Shown one piece after another: positions 61,841 to 64,000 of a stretch of DNA of 64,000 bases. Position numbers and translations under genes: made by a program. The stretch's first letter is position 1. Each line of letters begins with the position of its first letter. The notes beneath the pieces were generated by a model. That model made no database searches, was not told where the DNA came from, and saw only the letters and a program-made list of their open reading frames with translations. Source of the DNA: an uncultured Muribaculaceae bacterium (GTDB lineage: Bacteria; Bacteroidota; Bacteroidia; Bacteroidales; Muribaculaceae); contig CAJURN010000016.1 in NCBI GenBank assembly GCA_910589055.1, positions 1 through 64,000 of the forward strand, in the 5' to 3' direction.

Positions 61841-62719
61841 ATGAAAGGAATCGTACTCGCCGGGGGTGCGGGCAGAAGACTCCACCCCATCACCAAAGGC
61901 ATTTCCAAACAGCTCATCCCCATCTACGACAAGCCGATGGTATATTATCCGATTTCGGTGCTTATGCTTGCCGGAATACGGGAAATACTCATCATATCCA
62001 CTCCGGAAGACCTTCCGATGTTCCGTCGGCTTCTCGGCACAGGCCATCAGTTCGGAGTACATTTCTGTTATGCCGAGCAGCCACGTCCCGATGGACTTGC
62101 ACAGGCTTTCATAATCGGACGTGAATTCATTGGCGATGATGATGTGTGCCTTGTACTGGGCGACAACATATTCTACGGTCAGGGGTTCACCGGCATGCTG
62201 CGTAAAGCCGTAGCCGATGCACGCCACAACCGCGCGACCATATTCGGCTACAAGGTGCAGGATCCACGACGCTATGGCGTAGTGACCCTTGACGATGAAG
62301 GAAAACCTATAAGAATCGTGGAGAAACCCATACAGCCGGAAAGCGATAATGCTGTGGTAGGTCTGTACTTCTACCCGAACGACGTGGTGGATATAGCCAC
62401 AAAAATAAAGCCCTCGTCTCGTTGCGAGCTTGAAATAACCAGTGTCAACGGCGAATACATGCTTCAGCGCCGCCTCAATGTACAGCTGTTCGGGCGCGGA
62501 TTTGCATGGCTCGACACCGGCACTATCGACTCGCTCATGGAGGCATCGGCTTTTGTCGAAGCCATCCAGAAACGCCAGGGGCTCAAGATTGCCGCACTCG
62601 AGGAAGTGGCCTACCGCTGCGGATACATCGGTGCGTCAGACCTCGAAGAGCTTGCCCGGGAGCTTGGGTCGACCGATTACGGATATTATCTCCTTAACCT
62701 TGCGCATGAAAAAAGGTAA
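61841..62719 (+). CDS. rfbA: Glucose-1-phosphate thymidylyltransferase
   Basis: The 292-residue enzyme joins glucose-1-phosphate and dTTP to give dTDP-glucose. The N-terminal [22 protein letters not shown] is the nucleotide-binding loop. [29 protein letters not shown] and the C-terminal [15 protein letters not shown] are characteristic of RmlA. Length is normal. Its 3' end overlaps the next gene by 14 bp. Confidence 0.97.
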   Translation: MKGIVLAGGAGRRLHPITKGISKQLIPIYDKPMVYYPISVLMLAGIREILIISTPEDLPMFRRLLGTGHQFGVHFCYAEQPRPDGLAQAFIIGREFIGDDDVCLVLGDNIFYGQGFTGMLRKAVADARHNRATIFGYKVQDPRRYGVVTLDDEGKPIRIVEKPIQPESDNAVVGLYFYPNDVVDIATKIKPSSRCELEITSVNGEYMLQRRLNVQLFGRGFAWLDTGTIDSLMEASAFVEAIQKRQGLKIAALEEVAYRCGYIGASDLEELARELGSTDYGYYLLNLAHEKR

Positions 62720-63134
62720 TGATCCCGATATTCCGCGGTTGATTTCTCTGCCTAAAATCTCCGACCCGCGAGGAAATCTGTCTTTTATTCAGGGAGGTGA
62801 CTCCGCGGGCGAGATTCCGTTCGAGATTGAACGTGCCTACTGGATTTACGACATTCCGGGCGGCGAGCGGCATCATGGCCGGGCGCTGCGCACTACCACC
62901 GAGGCAATCGTCGCGATGAGCGGCTGCTTCGATGTGGAGGTGGATAACGGACGCGGATTCCGTCACCGTTTCACCCTGCGCGACAGCCATACAGCCCTGT
63001 TGCTACCTCCGATGACTTGGCGCCAGCTTGAAAATTTCTCCACAAATGCAACGGCACTCACGGTAAGTTCCCGGCCTTATGACCCGGCGGAATATATCCG
63101 GGAGCATGACAAATTCCTTTCAGAAGCATTATGA
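62706..63134 (+). CDS. FdtA/WxcM-like cupin with altered active site
   Basis: The 142-residue protein starts inside rfbA (ATG at 62706) and has the small cupin fold of dTDP-4-keto-6-deoxyglucose 3,4-ketoisomerases ([17 protein letters not shown], then [15 protein letters not shown]). In the next gene the active-site segment is RGGHSHHNLRQ, the family's His-x-His arrangement, but here it is [12 protein letters not shown]. The second His of the pair is missing, so this copy may be a regulatory or changed-specificity subunit. It overlaps the next gene in ATGA. Confidence 0.75.
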   Translation: MKKGNDPDIPRLISLPKISDPRGNLSFIQGGDSAGEIPFEIERAYWIYDIPGGERHHGRALRTTTEAIVAMSGCFDVEVDNGRGFRHRFTLRDSHTALLLPPMTWRQLENFSTNATALTVSSRPYDPAEYIREHDKFLSEAL

Positions 63135-63589
63135 GCAGCCTTGAACACGAAAGCCACCTCACTTCGTCCATCGACACCTGCCGCCTGATTGACCTGCCGC
63201 GCCTTGGCGACGATACCGACGGCTCGCTCACTGTTGTCGAAAACGTCGGCACTTCGCCATTGCAGATAAAACGGGTCTACTACCTCTACGATGTTCCTGC
63301 CGATGCCGAACGTGGAGGACATTCCCACCATAATCTCCGGCAGCTTATCGTGGCTCTGAGCGGAAGTTTTGACGTGACTGTCGACGACGGACTGCACACC
63401 AAGACCGTTACCCTCAACCGTCCCTACAAGGCTCTGAGCATCGAGCGCGGTATTTGGAGAACCATCGAAAATTTTTCGTCAGGGGCTGTGTGTCTCGTGC
63501 TGGCTTCCGAAAAATTCGACGAAGCCGACTATGTGCGCTCTTACGAGGATTTTCTGAAACTCACCGCACCCAAGCGCTCAAAATCTTAA
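63131..63589 (+). CDS. FdtA-like dTDP-4-keto-6-deoxyglucose 3,4-ketoisomerase
   Basis: The 152-residue cupin contains RVYYLYDVPADAERGGHSHHNLRQLIVALSG, with the His-x-His active site of FdtA/QdtA enzymes that move the keto group from C4 to C3. The product leads to 3-amino sugars such as Fuc3NAc or Qui3NAc on surface glycans, but no aminotransferase or acetyltransferase is visible within the window. The ATGA overlap with the paralogue upstream suggests that the two form a complex or act in sequence. Confidence 0.85.
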   Translation: MSSLEHESHLTSSIDTCRLIDLPRLGDDTDGSLTVVENVGTSPLQIKRVYYLYDVPADAERGGHSHHNLRQLIVALSGSFDVTVDDGLHTKTVTLNRPYKALSIERGIWRTIENFSSGAVCLVLASEKFDEADYVRSYEDFLKLTAPKRSKS

Positions 63590-63671
63590 CCTACGGAAAC
63601 CTCGCGCCGCGAAATTTGTTATAAATTCAGATGAATTTAATAACACGTATCAACTATAACATTCACAAGAT

Positions 63672-64000
63672 ATGAAAGGTCGCACATTATTTATCACGGC
63701 ATTAATCGTAACCATCGCCGGAATAGCACTCATACTTACCCACAACACCGTACGCAGCAGCGGCGTGGTAGTTGCGGGCGGTGTACTTTTTATAATCTCA
63801 GGCCTTATCAACGTCCTTGGCCTGATGAGAACCCCGACAAAAGGCGAAGACTCCCGCCGCTCGGCTGTAAGCACTGCCTTCGGGTGGATTTCAAGCTCGG
63901 CAGCCTTCGTGCTTGGTCTGTGCATGCTGATTTTTCAGGAGCGTTTTGTTGAGCTTATCGCCTTCATGTTCGCCATCATAATATGTCTTGGCGCATTGTT
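63672..64000 (+). CDS. Multipass membrane protein (HdeD/DUF308-like), cut by window end
   Basis: The visible 109 codons encode KGRTLFITALIVTIAGIALIL and further hydrophobic segments (VVVAGGVLFIISGLINVLGL, AFVLGLCMLIFQ, FMFAIIICLGAL). The paired-helix spacing with short polar loops recalls HdeD/DUF308 proteins. The gene continues past the window, so length and function cannot be judged. It lies 82 bp after the FdtA-like gene. Confidence 0.65.
   Translation, partial: MKGRTLFITALIVTIAGIALILTHNTVRSSGVVVAGGVLFIISGLINVLGLMRTPTKGEDSRRSAVSTAFGWISSSAAFVLGLCMLIFQERFVELIAFMFAIIICLGAL

Overview
The window is chromosomal DNA of a gut-type Bacteroidales bacterium, most likely a member of the Muribaculaceae or a close relative; this is an inference from gene content and promoter style, not from a marker gene. 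Host genes are moderately GC-rich. Many genes are preceded by the Bacteroidetes promoter pair TTTG, about 20 nt, TAnnTTTG. Typical Bacteroidales content includes GH97 and GH3/beta-lactamase-fused glycosidases, paired DUF3857 proteins, PEGA-domain proteins, an S8 protease with a T9SS-like tail, an OstA-like protein beside SurA-type foldases, and class III ribonucleotide reductase.

Layout, left to right. 1-6 kb: tRNA-Arg, glycerate kinase divergent from a Crp/Fnr regulator, and two overlapping DUF3857/transglutaminase-type secreted proteins. 6-15 kb: a lipoprotein, a 5'-nucleotidase, a GH3-beta-lactamase fusion, a PAP2 phosphatase and a convergent NhaC antiporter. 14.7-16.7 kb: ptb-buk, the last two steps of the butyrate kinase route (or its reverse), under a promoter that carries an inverted repeat. 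16.8-22.8 kb, all minus strand: GH97 glycosidase, an Asn/Pro-rich secreted protein, CdsA and an S8 protease. 23.1-30.9 kb: guaB, then an outer-membrane biogenesis cluster (two parvulin foldases, a foldase-like lipoprotein and an OstA/LptA-like protein). 31-38.7 kb: three tandem paralogous polytopic membrane proteins (DUF6056/GT-C-like), a PatB/MalY aminotransferase and a MATE exporter, packed as one operon behind a promoter and a leader terminator. 38.9-49.9 kb: a phosphohexomutase, an Omp85-type beta-barrel with a phosphoethanolamine transferase, nrdDG behind another leader terminator, Fe-type superoxide dismutase and PBP1A.

50.0-55.8 kb is a mobile element integrated at the 3' end of a tRNA-Leu(UAA) gene. 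Its 54-bp att repeats cover the tRNA 3' end and its terminator. All recognised genes lie on the minus strand: tyrosine integrase, three small DNA-binding-type proteins, a replication initiator, and two cargo-type genes of unknown function, one being a 49-residue coiled-coil protein. A 571-bp non-coding origin-like region upstream of rep holds four copies of a 28-bp dyad repeat and about 18 repeats spaced exactly 10 bp apart. A perfect 82-bp direct repeat brackets the rep module. No relaxase, conjugation or capsid gene is visible. Beyond the right att lies a decayed left end of a second related element, then about 1.7 kb of AT-rich accessory DNA with small orphan genes.

57.6-64 kb returns to host DNA: a ZIP transporter and PEGA protein pair (minus), then an rmlB-rmlA-FdtA-like-FdtA-like cluster for a dTDP-6-deoxy-3-ketosugar, and a membrane protein cut by the window end.
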